Positions 44,807 through 53,487 are shown, counted from the first letter of the stretch. The stretch is DNA of 64,000 bases from Tenacibaculum sp. MAR_2009_124 (GCF_900105455.1 NZ_FNSF01000002.1:117501-181500); one strand, 5' to 3'. The notes: generated by a model not told the origin, from the letters alone. Made by a program: numbers and translations.

Positions 44807-45722
44807 TAATGTTTTAATTAGTGGTATAACTGGGTTCGTTGGATCTAACTTATTTAATTATTTAAAAGAAGATTATAAAGTTCAGGGAGTTTCTAGGAAA
44901 ACAACAAATGAATTGATTTCATATGATGCTTTGGATAGAGATATTTTAAACACAAATAAAGCGTTTATTCATCTTGCGGGTAAGGCTCACGATTTGAAAA
45001 ATACTACTAAGGAGAATGAATATTTTGATATTAATTTTGAGTTAACAAAAAAGGTATTTGATAAGTTTTTAAAGAGTGGATGTGAAGTCTTTATTTTTAT
45101 GAGCTCTGTAAAAGCTGTAGCCGATGAAGTAGAAAAGGAATTAACAGAATATCATAATCCAAACCCAATAACAGCTTATGGAAAATCTAAATTAGCAGCA
45201 GAAAACTATATTTTAAGTAAAGAAGTACCTAGGAATAAAAGGGTGTATATTTTAAGACCATGTATGATTCATGGTCCAAATAATAAAGGGAATTTAAATC
45301 TACTTTATAATTTTGTGGCTAAAGGAATTCCATATCCTTTCGGTAAATACGAAAATTGTCGTTCGTTTTTATCGATAGGTAATTTATGTTTTGTTCTCAA
45401 AGAACTACTAGAGAATGAAAATATTCCTTCAGGAATTTATAACGTTGCTGATGATGATCCACTCTCAACAAAAGATTTAGTTCTAAATATTGGCGCAGCA
45501 ATATATAAAGATGTTAAAATTTTAAATCTACCAAAGTTTATGTTTGGTGTTTTGGGTAAAATAGGTGATATACTACCATTTCCTATTGATAGTGAGAAAA
45601 TTCATAAATTAACAGGTAATTATGTTGTTGCAAACAAAAAACTCAAAGAAGTTTTAAAGAAAAAACTACCATTATCTGTAGAAGAAGGTATACATTTGAC
45701 AATTAAAAGTTTTACAAAATAG
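44799..45722 (+). CDS. NAD-dependent epimerase/dehydratase family protein (WbpV/WreQ-like)
   Basis: About 307-residue extended SDR: NVLISGITGFVGSNLFNYL, HLAGKAHDLKN near 65, the catalytic Ser/Tyr/Lys as MSSVKA and TAYGKSKLAAEN near 128. I chose ATG 44799 over the TTG two codons earlier; it gives an 8-bp overlap with the previous gene. Its sequence type and place just before a PglC-like transferase resemble the 4-ketoreductases WbpV/WreQ that finish UDP-QuiNAc, the initiating sugar in some O-antigens. The needed 4,6-dehydratase (WbpM type) is not in the window, so a UDP-hexose 4-epimerase is the alternative. Confidence 0.75.
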   Translation: MTNNVLISGITGFVGSNLFNYLKEDYKVQGVSRKTTNELISYDALDRDILNTNKAFIHLAGKAHDLKNTTKENEYFDINFELTKKVFDKFLKSGCEVFIFMSSVKAVADEVEKELTEYHNPNPITAYGKSKLAAENYILSKEVPRNKRVYILRPCMIHGPNNKGNLNLLYNFVAKGIPYPFGKYENCRSFLSIGNLCFVLKELLENENIPSGIYNVADDDPLSTKDLVLNIGAAIYKDVKILNLPKFMFGVLGKIGDILPFPIDSEKIHKLTGNYVVANKKLKEVLKKKLPLSVEEGIHLTIKSFTK

Positions 45723-45732
45723 AATTATAATA

Positions 45733-46284
45733 ATGATACGTCTTTTTGATTTTATATTCTCATTATTTGGAATATTGGTTTTATGGCCTTTTGGCTTAAT
45801 AGTTTATGTTTTAGGTTTGTTAGACACTGGATCACCAGTTTTTAAACAACAAAGAGTAGGGAAAAATAAAAAACCATTTACTTTGTTAAAATTTAGAACA
45901 ATGAGTGTTAATACAAAATCAGTAGCAACGCATTTGGCTAGCAGTAGTTCTGTTACCAAGTTAGGGGCTTTTTTAAGAAAATCTAAATTAGATGAATTAC
46001 CTCAGTTAATTAATGTTTTAAGAGGAGATATGAGCTTGGTAGGTCCGAGGCCAAATCTTTTTAATCAAGAAGAGTTAATAAAAGAGAGAGAGGAAAGAGG
46101 TGTTTATAATTCTTTACCGGGAATAACAGGTTTGGCACAAATAAACGAGATAGATATGTCTACTCCTAAGAAACTAGCGGAAGTTGACGCCGAAATGTTG
46201 AGTAGTTTGACTATAAAAAAGTACTTTCAATATATACTGGCCACAGTCGGAGGTAAAGGATCCGGAGATAGAATTAAAGAATAA
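45733..46284 (+). CDS. Initiating sugar-phosphate transferase (PglC/WcaJ-type)
   Basis: Transfers a sugar-1-phosphate to undecaprenyl phosphate, starting repeat-unit synthesis. 183-residue monotopic transferase: re-entrant N-terminal helix DFIFSLFGILVLWPFGLIVYVL holding the central proline, then KQQRVGKNKKPFTLLKFRTM, the catalytic Asp-Glu pair in SKLDELPQLINVLRGDMSLV, and VGPRP. Short, PglC-like, without the extra WcaJ membrane domain. The locus terminator follows directly, so this ends the main operon. Confidence 0.92.
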   Translation: MIRLFDFIFSLFGILVLWPFGLIVYVLGLLDTGSPVFKQQRVGKNKKPFTLLKFRTMSVNTKSVATHLASSSSVTKLGAFLRKSKLDELPQLINVLRGDMSLVGPRPNLFNQEELIKEREERGVYNSLPGITGLAQINEIDMSTPKKLAEVDAEMLSSLTIKKYFQYILATVGGKGSGDRIKE

Positions 46285-46324
46285 ATAAAAATAAGCTCAG
46301 CAATTTTCTGAGCTTATTTTTTTT
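46285..46324 (+). terminator. Rho-independent terminator of the main polysaccharide operon
   Basis: AAAATAAGCTCAG pairs with CTGAGCTTATTTT around CAATTTT, followed by a T-run, directly after the PglC-like gene. Confidence 0.88.
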
Positions 46325-46446
46325 ATAACTTCGCTTAACTATCATTGCAACAAATATGAAATGATCCATAGTAAATCTTGATATGTATCGAGATTATTGT
46401 TGGCGAATTACATCTAGCCTAATTAAAAACAGTAAAAAATAAGCAG

Positions 46447-47325
46447 ATGAAAGGCATCATCTTAGCAGGAGGTTCAGGAACACGATTATACCCTATAACC
46501 AAAGGGGTGTCGAAACAATTATTACCAGTATATGATAAGCCAATGATTTATTATCCGTTGTCAGTGCTTATGTTAGCTGGTATTCGAGATATACTCATTA
46601 TTTCAACACCACAGGATTTACCTAATTTTGAAAAATTATTAGGGTCGGGAAAGGAATTAGGAATACGATTAAGTTATGCAGAACAACCTTCGCCAGATGG
46701 TCTAGCCCAAGCATTTGTAATTGGTGAAGAATTTATAGGAGAGGATGATGTGTGCCTAATTTTAGGTGATAATATCTTTTACGGACATGGGCTTCCTGAA
46801 ATGCTTCAGAGAGCTATCCATAATGTTAAAGTAGAAAATAAAGTAACTATTTTTGGATATAATGTTAAAGATCCAAATAGATATGGTGTAGTAGATTTCG
46901 ACGAGGGAGGAAATGCAAAGTCTATAGAAGAAAAACCGATCAAGCCTAAATCAAATTATGCTGTTGTAGGATTATACTTTTATCCAAATGATGTGATTTC
47001 AATTGCTCAAAAAGTAGAGCCTTCTGAAAGAGGAGAATTAGAGATAACTTCCGTAAATCAATCCTACTTGAATAAAGAATCTTTAAAAGTAGAACTTATG
47101 GGAAGAGGTTTTGCTTGGTTAGATACTGGAACTCACAGCTCTTTAATGGAAGCTAGTCAATTCATTGAAACCATTGAAAAGAGACAAGGGTTAAAAGTGG
47201 CCTGTTTAGAGGAGATAGCATTTCACATGGGGTATATTGATGAAAAACAACTTAGAAAGCTTGCTAAACCTCTTTTAAAAAGTGATTATGGTCAATATTT
47301 ATTACATTTGATTGAAGATAAATAG
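46447..47325 (+). CDS. rfbA: Glucose-1-phosphate thymidylyltransferase, copy 2
   Basis: 292 residues, same length and motifs as copy 1 at 29758 ([45 protein letters not shown]) but with many substitutions, so the copies are not a recent duplication. Forms dTDP-glucose. It belongs with rfbB copy 2 at 48891, from which it is now separated by 1.56 kb of GIY-YIG genes and palindromic repeats. Its own transcription must start after the terminator at 46285. Confidence 0.96.
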   Translation: MKGIILAGGSGTRLYPITKGVSKQLLPVYDKPMIYYPLSVLMLAGIRDILIISTPQDLPNFEKLLGSGKELGIRLSYAEQPSPDGLAQAFVIGEEFIGEDDVCLILGDNIFYGHGLPEMLQRAIHNVKVENKVTIFGYNVKDPNRYGVVDFDEGGNAKSIEEKPIKPKSNYAVVGLYFYPNDVISIAQKVEPSERGELEITSVNQSYLNKESLKVELMGRGFAWLDTGTHSSLMEASQFIETIEKRQGLKVACLEEIAFHMGYIDEKQLRKLAKPLLKSDYGQYLLHLIEDK

Positions 47326-47333
47326 TAATATGC

Positions 47334-47436
47334 CACCTCGAGCATTACTGGAAACCAAAATGTGTTATGATTGAGAGTAAACTGCGAATCAGTTGACAGG
47401 TTGTTTGCAGATGTCACCTCGAGCGCAGTCGAGAGG
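47334..47436. repeat. Long repeat A, copy 1 (contains a REP-like core)
   Basis: About 100 bp, from CACCTCGAGCATTACTGG to the REP-like core at 47413-47436. The same stretch recurs with small changes at 48718-48812. The left end looks like a decayed REP (CACCTCGAGC), the right end is an intact one. Confidence 0.7.
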
Positions 47437-47550
47437 TTGTTCAATTAAAAATATTATTTTAGTTATGTGTGTATATCAAGCAGTATAGAAAAAATAGTTT
47501 CTTAATAGTAGACTACATCCGCAATGAATCTCGACTGCGCTCGATTTGAC
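47413..47550. repeat. Inverted REP-like pair 1, upstream of GIY-YIG gene 1
   Basis: Forward REP with core CTCGAGCGCAGTCGAG at 47413-47436 and inverted copy with core CTCGACTGCGCTCGA at 47529-47550. Each core is itself nearly palindromic. The pair brackets 92 bp that is repeated almost exactly at 48007-48104, and its right arm ends 17 bp before the nuclease start codon. Confidence 0.85.
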
Positions 47551-47567
47551 AAAAGTTAGAAAATACT

Positions 47568-47888
47568 ATGAAAAAATATTATGTCTATATACTAAAGTGT
47601 TCAGATGGATTTCTTTATACAGGAATAACTAACGATTTGAATAGGCGAATTAAAGAACATCAAAAAGGTTTATTGAAAAAATGTTTTACTTACAAGAGAA
47701 GACCGTTAGAGTTAATTTTTAGTCAAAATTTTAATGATGTAGAGCAAGCAATATTTTTTGAAAAGAAAATTAAGAAATGGAGTGGTAAAAAGAAATTGGC
47801 ATTAGCTCATGGTGATTTCGACATGTTAGTTATTTTGGCTGAGTGCAGGAATGCCACACACTATAAATACAATCCGAATAATGATTAG
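47568..47888 (+). CDS. GIY-YIG nuclease family protein, copy 1
   Basis: 106-residue single-domain GIY-YIG (URI-type) endonuclease: KYYVYILKCSDGFLYTGITN (3-22) with the two Tyr motifs, then the catalytic-region arginine in NDLNRRIKEHQKG, and the metal glutamate in VEQAIFFEKKIKKW. Copy 2 at 48144 differs at only five residues. Palindromic REP-like repeats lie immediately before it and directly after its stop codon, so gene and repeats form a unit. No partner domain or methylase is present, so a restriction role is unlikely; a nuclease acting on the repeats is the attractive but unproven idea. Confidence 0.92.
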   Translation: MKKYYVYILKCSDGFLYTGITNDLNRRIKEHQKGLLKKCFTYKRRPLELIFSQNFNDVEQAIFFEKKIKKWSGKKKLALAHGDFDMLVILAECRNATHYKYNPNND

Positions 47889-47987
47889 TTCTCGACAGAG
47901 TTTATCTTGAGCATTAGTCGAAAGGCTCGAACTGACATTATAGTCTATCAGTTGTTAATTTGATGCCTATTTTTAAAAAGTTGTCAG
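47889..47987. repeat. Long repeat B, copy 1 (inverted REP interrupted by a decayed forward REP)
   Basis: Starts directly after the stop of nuclease gene 1. TTCTCGAC and CTCGAACTGACA, the two ends of an inverted REP, are separated by a segment ending TTGAGCATTAGTCGAAAGG, a decayed forward REP. The whole 99 bp recurs at 48622-48717. Confidence 0.7.
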
Positions 47988-48126
47988 CTCGAGCGCAGTC
48001 GAGAGGTTGTTCAATTAAAAATATTATTTTAGTTATGTGTGTATATCAAGCAGTATAGAAAAAATAGTTTCTTAATAGTAGATTTAAACTACATCTAAAA
48101 TGAATCTCGACTGCGCTCGATTTGAC
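47983..48126. repeat. Inverted REP-like pair 2, upstream of GIY-YIG gene 2
   Basis: Forward REP at 47983-48006 and inverted REP at 48105-48126, nearly identical to pair 1 including the DNA between; copy 2 has a 6-bp insertion (TTTAAA region) before ACTACATC. Shows that a unit of about 480 bp (REP pair plus nuclease gene) has been duplicated in tandem at an offset of 570-576 bp. Confidence 0.85.
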
Positions 48127-48143
48127 AAAAGTTAGAAAATACT

Positions 48144-48464
48144 ATGAAAAAATATTATGTCTATATACTAAAGTGTTCAGATGGATTTCTTTATACAGGA
48201 ATAACTAACGATTTGAATAGGCGAATTAAAGAACATCAAAAAGGTTTATTGAAAACATGTTTTACTTATAAGAGAAGACCGTTAGAATTAATTTTTAGTC
48301 AAAATTTTAATGATGTAGAACAAGCAATATATTTTGAAAAGAAAATTAAGAAATGGAGTAGTAAAAAGAAATTGGCATTAGCTCATGGTGATTTCGACAT
48401 GTTGGTTATTTTAGCGGAGTGCAGGAATGCTACACACTATAAATACAAATCAAATAATGATTAG
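48144..48464 (+). CDS. GIY-YIG nuclease family protein, copy 2
   Basis: 106 residues, near-identical to copy 1; substitutions are Lys to Thr in GLLKTCF, Phe to Tyr in AIYFE, Gly to Ser in WSSKK, and two in the tail (YKYKSNND). All GIY-YIG motifs are intact, so both copies seem under selection to stay functional. Same upstream REP pair and the same 17-bp spacing. Its stop codon is directly followed by TTCTCGACTGC, the left half of a REP split by 45 bp. Confidence 0.92.
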   Translation: MKKYYVYILKCSDGFLYTGITNDLNRRIKEHQKGLLKTCFTYKRRPLELIFSQNFNDVEQAIYFEKKIKKWSSKKKLALAHGDFDMLVILAECRNATHYKYKSNND

Positions 48465-48533
48465 TTCTCGACTGCTACACAGGGTGTTTTCAATCAAAAA
48501 GTATTTTGATTTCAACCAATGCTCGAACTGACA
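48465..48533. repeat. REP-like repeat split at its centre by 45 bp
   Basis: TTCTCGACTGC (48465-48475) and GCTCGAACTGACA (48521-48533) are the exact left and right halves of the intact inverted REP seen at 48840-48863. The 45-bp insert between them contains ATCAAAA/TTTTGAT as a small hairpin. The break is at the centre of the palindrome, between TGC and GCT. Confidence 0.75.
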
Positions 48534-48556
48534 AGTTTTTTAATTGATTTGCATAT

Positions 48557-48580
48557 GTCACCCTGAGCGCAGTCGAAGGG
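48557..48580. repeat. Single forward REP-like repeat
   Basis: Variant forward REP with core CTGAGCGCAGTCGAAGGG following GTCAC. Flanks match the other forward copies (GTCA before, TTGTT after). Confidence 0.7.
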
Positions 48581-48621
48581 TTGTTTGTGAGTAAGCTTTA
48601 AGTATGATTGTGGGGTTTAGG

Positions 48622-48717
48622 TTCACTACAGAGTTTATCTAGAGTGTTAGTCGAAAGGCTGGAATTGACACTATAGCCTGTCAGTTGTTAATTTGATAGC
48701 TATTTTTAGAAAGTTAT
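48622..48717. repeat. Long repeat B, copy 2
   Basis: Diverged copy of 47889-47987: shares ACAGAGTTTATCT, GTTAGTCGAAAGGCT-like and TCAGTTGTTAATTTGAT blocks in the same order. No coding frame. Confidence 0.65.
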
Positions 48718-48812
48718 CACCTCGAGTATCCCTGGAAACTAAAATGTTTTTTGATTGAGAGTAGACTGCGAATCAGTTGTTTGCAGTTGTCACCTCGAGC
48801 GCAGTCGAGAGG
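48718..48812. repeat. Long repeat A, copy 2
   Basis: Copy of 47334-47436, sharing GACTGCGAATCAGTTG-like and CTGGAAAC blocks and ending in an intact forward REP (48789-48812). Confidence 0.65.
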
Positions 48813-48863
48813 GTGTTTTAGGCGTATTCAAGTAATTTGTTCTCGACTGCGCTCGAACTGACA
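48789..48863. repeat. Inverted REP-like pair 3 (compact)
   Basis: Forward REP at 48789-48812 and inverted REP at 48840-48863 separated by only 27 bp, the layout of a REPIN-type doublet able to fold into a long hairpin. It ends 27 bp before the rfbB copy 2 start codon, so it lies in that gene's leader. Confidence 0.8.
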
Positions 48864-48890
48864 AGCAAAAAATATAATTTGTAAGGAGTA

Positions 48891-49949
48891 ATGAAGAATA
48901 TCTTAGTAACAGGAGGAGCTGGTTTTATAGGCTCACATCTAGTTCGTTTACTTGTAAGTAAGTATCCGAATTATCAAATTATAAATCTAGATCTTCTTAC
49001 CTATGCTGGTAATTTGGAGAATTTAGTAGAGGTTCAAAATAAAAGCAATTATCATTTTGTTAAAGGAGATATTTGCGATCATGAACTGGTAAAAGAAGTT
49101 TTTCAAAAATATCAAGTTGATACGGTTATTCATTTAGCAGCAGAATCGCATGTAGATCGTTCTATAAAAGATCCGTTTTCTTTTGCTAAAACGAATGTAT
49201 TAGGAACTTTGAGTTTGCTTCAAGGGGCTAAACAGGTTTGGGGTAATAATCTTAATAATAAGCTGTTTTATCATATTTCAACAGATGAAGTATATGGAAC
49301 ACTTGGTAAGTCGGGATTCTTTACAGAAAACACATCGTATGACCCTCATTCTCCATATTCAGCTTCGAAAGCCTCTTCGGATCATTTTGTACGATCTTTT
49401 TATGACACATATAACCTACCCATTATTATTTCAAATTGCTCAAATAATTATGGTTCCCACCAATTTCCAGAGAAATTAATACCACTTTTTATTAAAAATA
49501 TCTGTAATAATAAACCCTTACCAGTTTATGGGAAGGGAGAAAATGTTCGTGATTGGTTGTTTGTTAATGATCATGCTCGGGCAATTGATGTTATTTTTCA
49601 TAAAGGGAAAATAGGAGAAACCTATAATATTGGAGGTTTTAATGAGTGGAAGAATATCGATTTAATAAAAGTAATTATAAAAACTGTAGACAAGCTTTTG
49701 GGACGTCCTGAAGGAGCTTCGGAAGAATTAATAACTTTTGTAACGGATCGAGCTGGACATGATTATCGATATGCCATTGATTCAAGTAAATTAAAGAATG
49801 AATTAGGATGGGAACCCTCTCTTCAATTTGAAGAAGGGATTGAGAAGACTGTGAAATGGTACTTGGAAAATAAAGACTGGGTAGATAATGTTACGAGCGG
49901 AAATTATCAAAAGTATTATCAAGAAATGTATGGAAGCCAAGGGGATTAA
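48891..49949 (+). CDS. rfbB: dTDP-glucose 4,6-dehydratase, copy 2
   Basis: 352-residue SDR like copy 1 ([48 protein letters not shown]). Converts dTDP-glucose to dTDP-4-keto-6-deoxyglucose. Partner of rfbA copy 2. Differences from copy 1 run throughout, so the two rfbAB sets have separate histories, perhaps one resident and one brought with the trideoxysugar genes. A perfect-palindrome terminator overlaps its stop. Confidence 0.96.
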   Translation: MKNILVTGGAGFIGSHLVRLLVSKYPNYQIINLDLLTYAGNLENLVEVQNKSNYHFVKGDICDHELVKEVFQKYQVDTVIHLAAESHVDRSIKDPFSFAKTNVLGTLSLLQGAKQVWGNNLNNKLFYHISTDEVYGTLGKSGFFTENTSYDPHSPYSASKASSDHFVRSFYDTYNLPIIISNCSNNYGSHQFPEKLIPLFIKNICNNKPLPVYGKGENVRDWLFVNDHARAIDVIFHKGKIGETYNIGGFNEWKNIDLIKVIIKTVDKLLGRPEGASEELITFVTDRAGHDYRYAIDSSKLKNELGWEPSLQFEEGIEKTVKWYLENKDWVDNVTSGNYQKYYQEMYGSQGD

Positions 49950-49970
49950 TCCCCTTGATTTTCTATTTTT
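49938..49970 (+). terminator. Terminator between rfbB copy 2 and the LysM gene
   Basis: Perfect 20-bp palindrome CAAGGGGATTAATCCCCTTG (49938-49957) over the end of rfbB, followed by ATTTTCTATTTTT. Located between convergent genes, so it may act on both strands; the T-run favours the plus strand. Confidence 0.75.
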
Positions 49971-51807
49971 ACTTAAGTCTTTTTAGACTTAAATCCGGAT
50001 TGTATTTCACAATAAAAAGACCTTTATTTTCAGGAGAACCAAATGTCTTTTTGTGATAGTCAAATTTGTTTTCAACTCTTAAAGAAACTCCTTCTTTGAA
50101 AGTTTCTGATAGTTTATTGCCAGAAGCAAGTCTCATAAGGACGTCATAAGTTACATCAAAGCCTTTTACTGCATAACTAGAAGGTAAAGTATTATTATTC
50201 TCTTTAAACTTGTTATAGAAAGCTTGTACTTCATCAGAGCTTTCATCTGCATAGCTATCGGAAACGTAGGTGAAATTAATGTTAGCTAACTTATTGTTAT
50301 CTATGTTGTCATAGACTTTGTTTTTATTTGAAGTGAATACTTGAACAGTCATATTATCAGGTAACCCAATCATACTGTTAAGCGCATCTTTAATGGTAAC
50401 ATTATCTTCAGTAGCAATAATAACCCAATTATCTTGCTTCTCATTCATTTTACCTGTAAAACGCTCTCTTTTTATATATCCTTTTTCAGGTTTTAAAATA
50501 TTCAATTTAGAAATTGAATCATGTTTTTTTAGGGAAGAGCTAATTGAATTGGCGATTCCTTTTGAATACTTGCTGTCATCACTTACAATAAAAATATTTT
50601 CTCCTTTATATACGTTCTTAAGATATGTAGTTAAGAAGTTAGTGTATGATTCTTTATCTGGAGATGACTTTACTATTTTAGAAGCAGTTAAACTATTCTG
50701 TTTATTTGAATAATGAGGGAAGATTACGACACCATTGGTTGCTTTAGAAACTTCTGTCGCTTTTTTAGAATAAAAAGGACCAATTACAACATCTTGATTT
50801 TCTAACTCATCATTATCTATTATAGAAGAGATGTTTTTCCCTTTTGTACCAGTATCAAAAATACGTGTATTTATAGTTATTCCTTGATTTCGTAAGGAAT
50901 CAATAGCCATTTTCGCTCCCATATAAAAATCAGTAACCAAATTGGCTAGTCCATTTTTAAATATTCTTTTAGCACTTAACGTATCGTATTTTTCGGTTCT
51001 AAAAGGAAGTAATAGAGTCAAATTAATGGTTGATTCTTCTTGAATACTGTCTCTATAAAAAGAAAGCGTTTCACCTTTCTCAACATCTTCTTTTAGTTTT
51101 ATTTTCAGAAGTTGTCCAATCGATAGTTGATTCTCTTTAATCTCAGGGTATTCAGGATTCAAACGAACTAAATCTTCTTTAGAAATATTATAAAAACGAG
51201 TAATACCATATACTGTTTCTTTACTTTGTACAGCATGGGTTAAGTATTTGTTTTTTATTTCTTCTTTATCTAATGTTACAGTTTCTTCAATTGTGTTAAC
51301 GTTCAAAACTTGACCAATAGATAAAGTATTATTTTTTAACTCTGGGTAATCGGGGTTTAACTCGATGAGTTTGTCTTTCGTGATACCGTATTGTTTTGTA
51401 ATTCGGTAAACGGTTTCCCCTGCTTGGACGGTATGAGTCTCATACCCACTAATAACAGTAGTTTGAAAAACAGTTTTTTCTTTTTCTTCAGAAGTATCAT
51501 CAACAGCATCGGTTGTCGTTTCTTCTTTATCCTGAATTACAGCATAACCATTGTCATCTGACGTATTTGAAGAATTACCGTTTTTAATTTTAGGGTTGGG
51601 TATAACAATAACAGTATTTGGCGATGGGGTTTTACCGACGTCAGGATTGAGTCTTCGTAGATCTTTTGAGTCTATATTCAAACGTTCTGCGATATCATTC
51701 ATCGTTTCCCCGTCTTGTACCTTATAGGAAACATAGCGCTTCTGCTGACCACATGAAATCGAAATTGTTAATATACCTGTTAAAATTAAAAACTGTAATT
51801 TCTTCAT
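49969..51807 (-). CDS. LysM-repeat lipoprotein with periplasmic-binding (receptor) domain
   Basis: 612 residues. Lipoprotein signal with lipobox cysteine C19 (TISISCGQQ). Three LysM modules bind peptidoglycan: YKVQDGETMNDIAERLNI near 28, HTVQAGETVYRITKQYGI near 124 and HAVQSKETVYGITRFYNI near 190. The rest (about 260-612) resembles type I periplasmic-binding/leucine-binding receptor domains (LLLPFRTEKYDTLS, VIGPFYSKKATEVS). The combination is common in Bacteroidota; the ligand is unknown. A 42-bp gap separates it from guaA, so cotranscription is likely. Confidence 0.87.
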   Translation of the reverse strand: MKKLQFLILTGILTISISCGQQKRYVSYKVQDGETMNDIAERLNIDSKDLRRLNPDVGKTPSPNTVIVIPNPKIKNGNSSNTSDDNGYAVIQDKEETTTDAVDDTSEEKEKTVFQTTVISGYETHTVQAGETVYRITKQYGITKDKLIELNPDYPELKNNTLSIGQVLNVNTIEETVTLDKEEIKNKYLTHAVQSKETVYGITRFYNISKEDLVRLNPEYPEIKENQLSIGQLLKIKLKEDVEKGETLSFYRDSIQEESTINLTLLLPFRTEKYDTLSAKRIFKNGLANLVTDFYMGAKMAIDSLRNQGITINTRIFDTGTKGKNISSIIDNDELENQDVVIGPFYSKKATEVSKATNGVVIFPHYSNKQNSLTASKIVKSSPDKESYTNFLTTYLKNVYKGENIFIVSDDSKYSKGIANSISSSLKKHDSISKLNILKPEKGYIKRERFTGKMNEKQDNWVIIATEDNVTIKDALNSMIGLPDNMTVQVFTSNKNKVYDNIDNNKLANINFTYVSDSYADESSDEVQAFYNKFKENNNTLPSSYAVKGFDVTYDVLMRLASGNKLSETFKEGVSLRVENKFDYHKKTFGSPENKGLFIVKYNPDLSLKRLK

Positions 51808-51849
51808 TTACTTTGTATATAATTTAATGAGTGATTTTGTATATAAACG

Positions 51850-53385
51850 TTATTCCCACTCAATTGTTGCAGGTGGTTTAGAACTGATATCGTAAACAAC
51901 TCTATTAACACCTTTTACGTTATTTATTATTTTATTTGAGGTTTTTTGTAAAAATTCATAAGGTAAATTAACCCAGTCAGCAGTCATACCATCTGTACTT
52001 TCAACAGCTCTTAAAGCAACTACTTTTTCATAAGTACGCTCATCTCCCATTACTCCAACAGAGTTTACAGGTAATAGAATAGCTCCAGCTTGCCATACCT
52101 TGTTATAAAGACCACTTTCTTTTAATCCATTAATAAAAACGGCATCTACTTCTTGTAATATGCGAACTTTTTCAGCAGTAATATCCCCTAAAATTCGGAT
52201 TGCTAAACCTGGACCGGGGAAAGGATGACGACCTAATAATTCCTTATCTATTCCCATTGAAGCACCAACTCTTCGTACTTCATCTTTGAAAATCATTCTT
52301 AATGGCTCAACGATTTTCAATTTCATAAAATCAGGTAACCCTCCTACATTATGATGACTTTTTATTGTAGCAGAAGGACCTCCTGTTGCAGAAACAGACT
52401 CGATCACATCAGGGTAAATAGTTCCTTGTGCTAACCATTTAGCATCTTCTATTTGATTTGCTTCATCATCAAACACATCTATAAATACCTTTCCTATTGC
52501 TTTACGTTTAGCCTCAGGATCAGATAATCCAGCTAATTCACCCAAGAAGCGTGCCGAAGCATCAACTCCTTTTACATTTAAGCCCATACCTTCGTATTGC
52601 TTCAATACATCGGTAAATTCATTTTTACGTAAAAGACCATTGTTTACAAAAATACAATGAAGATTACTTCCGATAGCTTTGTGAAGTAATACTGCGGCTA
52701 CTGTAGAGTCAACTCCCCCAGATAAACCAAGAACAACTTTATCGTTACCAATTTTTTCTTTTAATTCAGCAACGGTTTCGTCAACAAAAGAATCTGGTGT
52801 CCAAGACTGATCAACCCCTGCAATTGATACTAAAAAGTTTTCTAATAATTGTTTTCCGTCTGTAGAATGATAAACTTCAGGATGAAATTGAATAGCATAT
52901 GTAGTTTCTCCTTCAATTCTATATGCGGCATTTTCTACATCATTAGTACTTGCTAAAAGTACTGCATTTTCAGGTAATTCTTTAATGGTGTCGGAATGAC
53001 TCATCCAAACCTGACTTCCCTCAGAAATTTGAGAAAGAAAATTTTCATTTTCTTTGATATACGAAAGATTAGCTCTTCCGTATTCTCTGGTATTTGACGA
53101 AGCAACCAAACCACCAGAAAAATGTGCTAAGTATTGAGCTCCATAACATACAGCCAATAAAGGTTTTTTACCTCTTATTTCCGATAAGTCAGGATGAAGA
53201 GGATCATCTGATCTAACAGAAATTGGGCTTCCAGACAAAATAACTGCCTTATAATTATCTAAGTTTTGTGGTAATTTGTTGTATGGGTGAATCTCACAAT
53301 AAATATTCAACTCCCTTACACGGCGCGCAATTAACTGCGTGTATTGCGATCCGAAATCTAAAATAAGTACATTGTGTTGTTGCAT
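51850..53385 (-). CDS. guaA: GMP synthase (glutamine-hydrolysing)
   Basis: Aminates XMP to GMP with ATP and glutamine. The class-I amidotransferase domain has the nucleophile in [13 protein letters not shown] and the histidine in QFHPEVYHS. The ATP-pyrophosphatase P-loop is [16 protein letters not shown], and the C-terminal dimerisation domain ends [10 protein letters not shown] start it at ATG 53385 ([19 protein letters not shown]) rather than the TTG two codons upstream, giving 511 residues. TATTTTTG lies 4 bp before this ATG on the coding strand, so the transcript may be nearly leaderless. Confidence 0.97.
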   Translation of the reverse strand: MQQHNVLILDFGSQYTQLIARRVRELNIYCEIHPYNKLPQNLDNYKAVILSGSPISVRSDDPLHPDLSEIRGKKPLLAVCYGAQYLAHFSGGLVASSNTREYGRANLSYIKENENFLSQISEGSQVWMSHSDTIKELPENAVLLASTNDVENAAYRIEGETTYAIQFHPEVYHSTDGKQLLENFLVSIAGVDQSWTPDSFVDETVAELKEKIGNDKVVLGLSGGVDSTVAAVLLHKAIGSNLHCIFVNNGLLRKNEFTDVLKQYEGMGLNVKGVDASARFLGELAGLSDPEAKRKAIGKVFIDVFDDEANQIEDAKWLAQGTIYPDVIESVSATGGPSATIKSHHNVGGLPDFMKLKIVEPLRMIFKDEVRRVGASMGIDKELLGRHPFPGPGLAIRILGDITAEKVRILQEVDAVFINGLKESGLYNKVWQAGAILLPVNSVGVMGDERTYEKVVALRAVESTDGMTADWVNLPYEFLQKTSNKIINNVKGVNRVVYDISSKPPATIEWE

Positions 53386-53487
53386 CCGCAAAAATAATAT
53401 TTAGATTTTAGATTAGCGATATATATAACTGTTTTTTTAAGTGTTAAGCAACACTAGCTTTATTTTTAATATTCTTATCAATAATAC

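Noticed and set aside
47568..48464. GIY-YIG genes as part of a restriction-modification system or an intron-borne homing endonuclease
   Set aside because: No methyltransferase, no specificity domain and no group I intron or interrupted host gene; association is with palindromic repeats.
47326..48890. Insertion sequence between rfbA and rfbB
   Set aside because: Repeats are abundant but no transposase reading frame, DDE motif or clear terminal repeats with target duplication were found.
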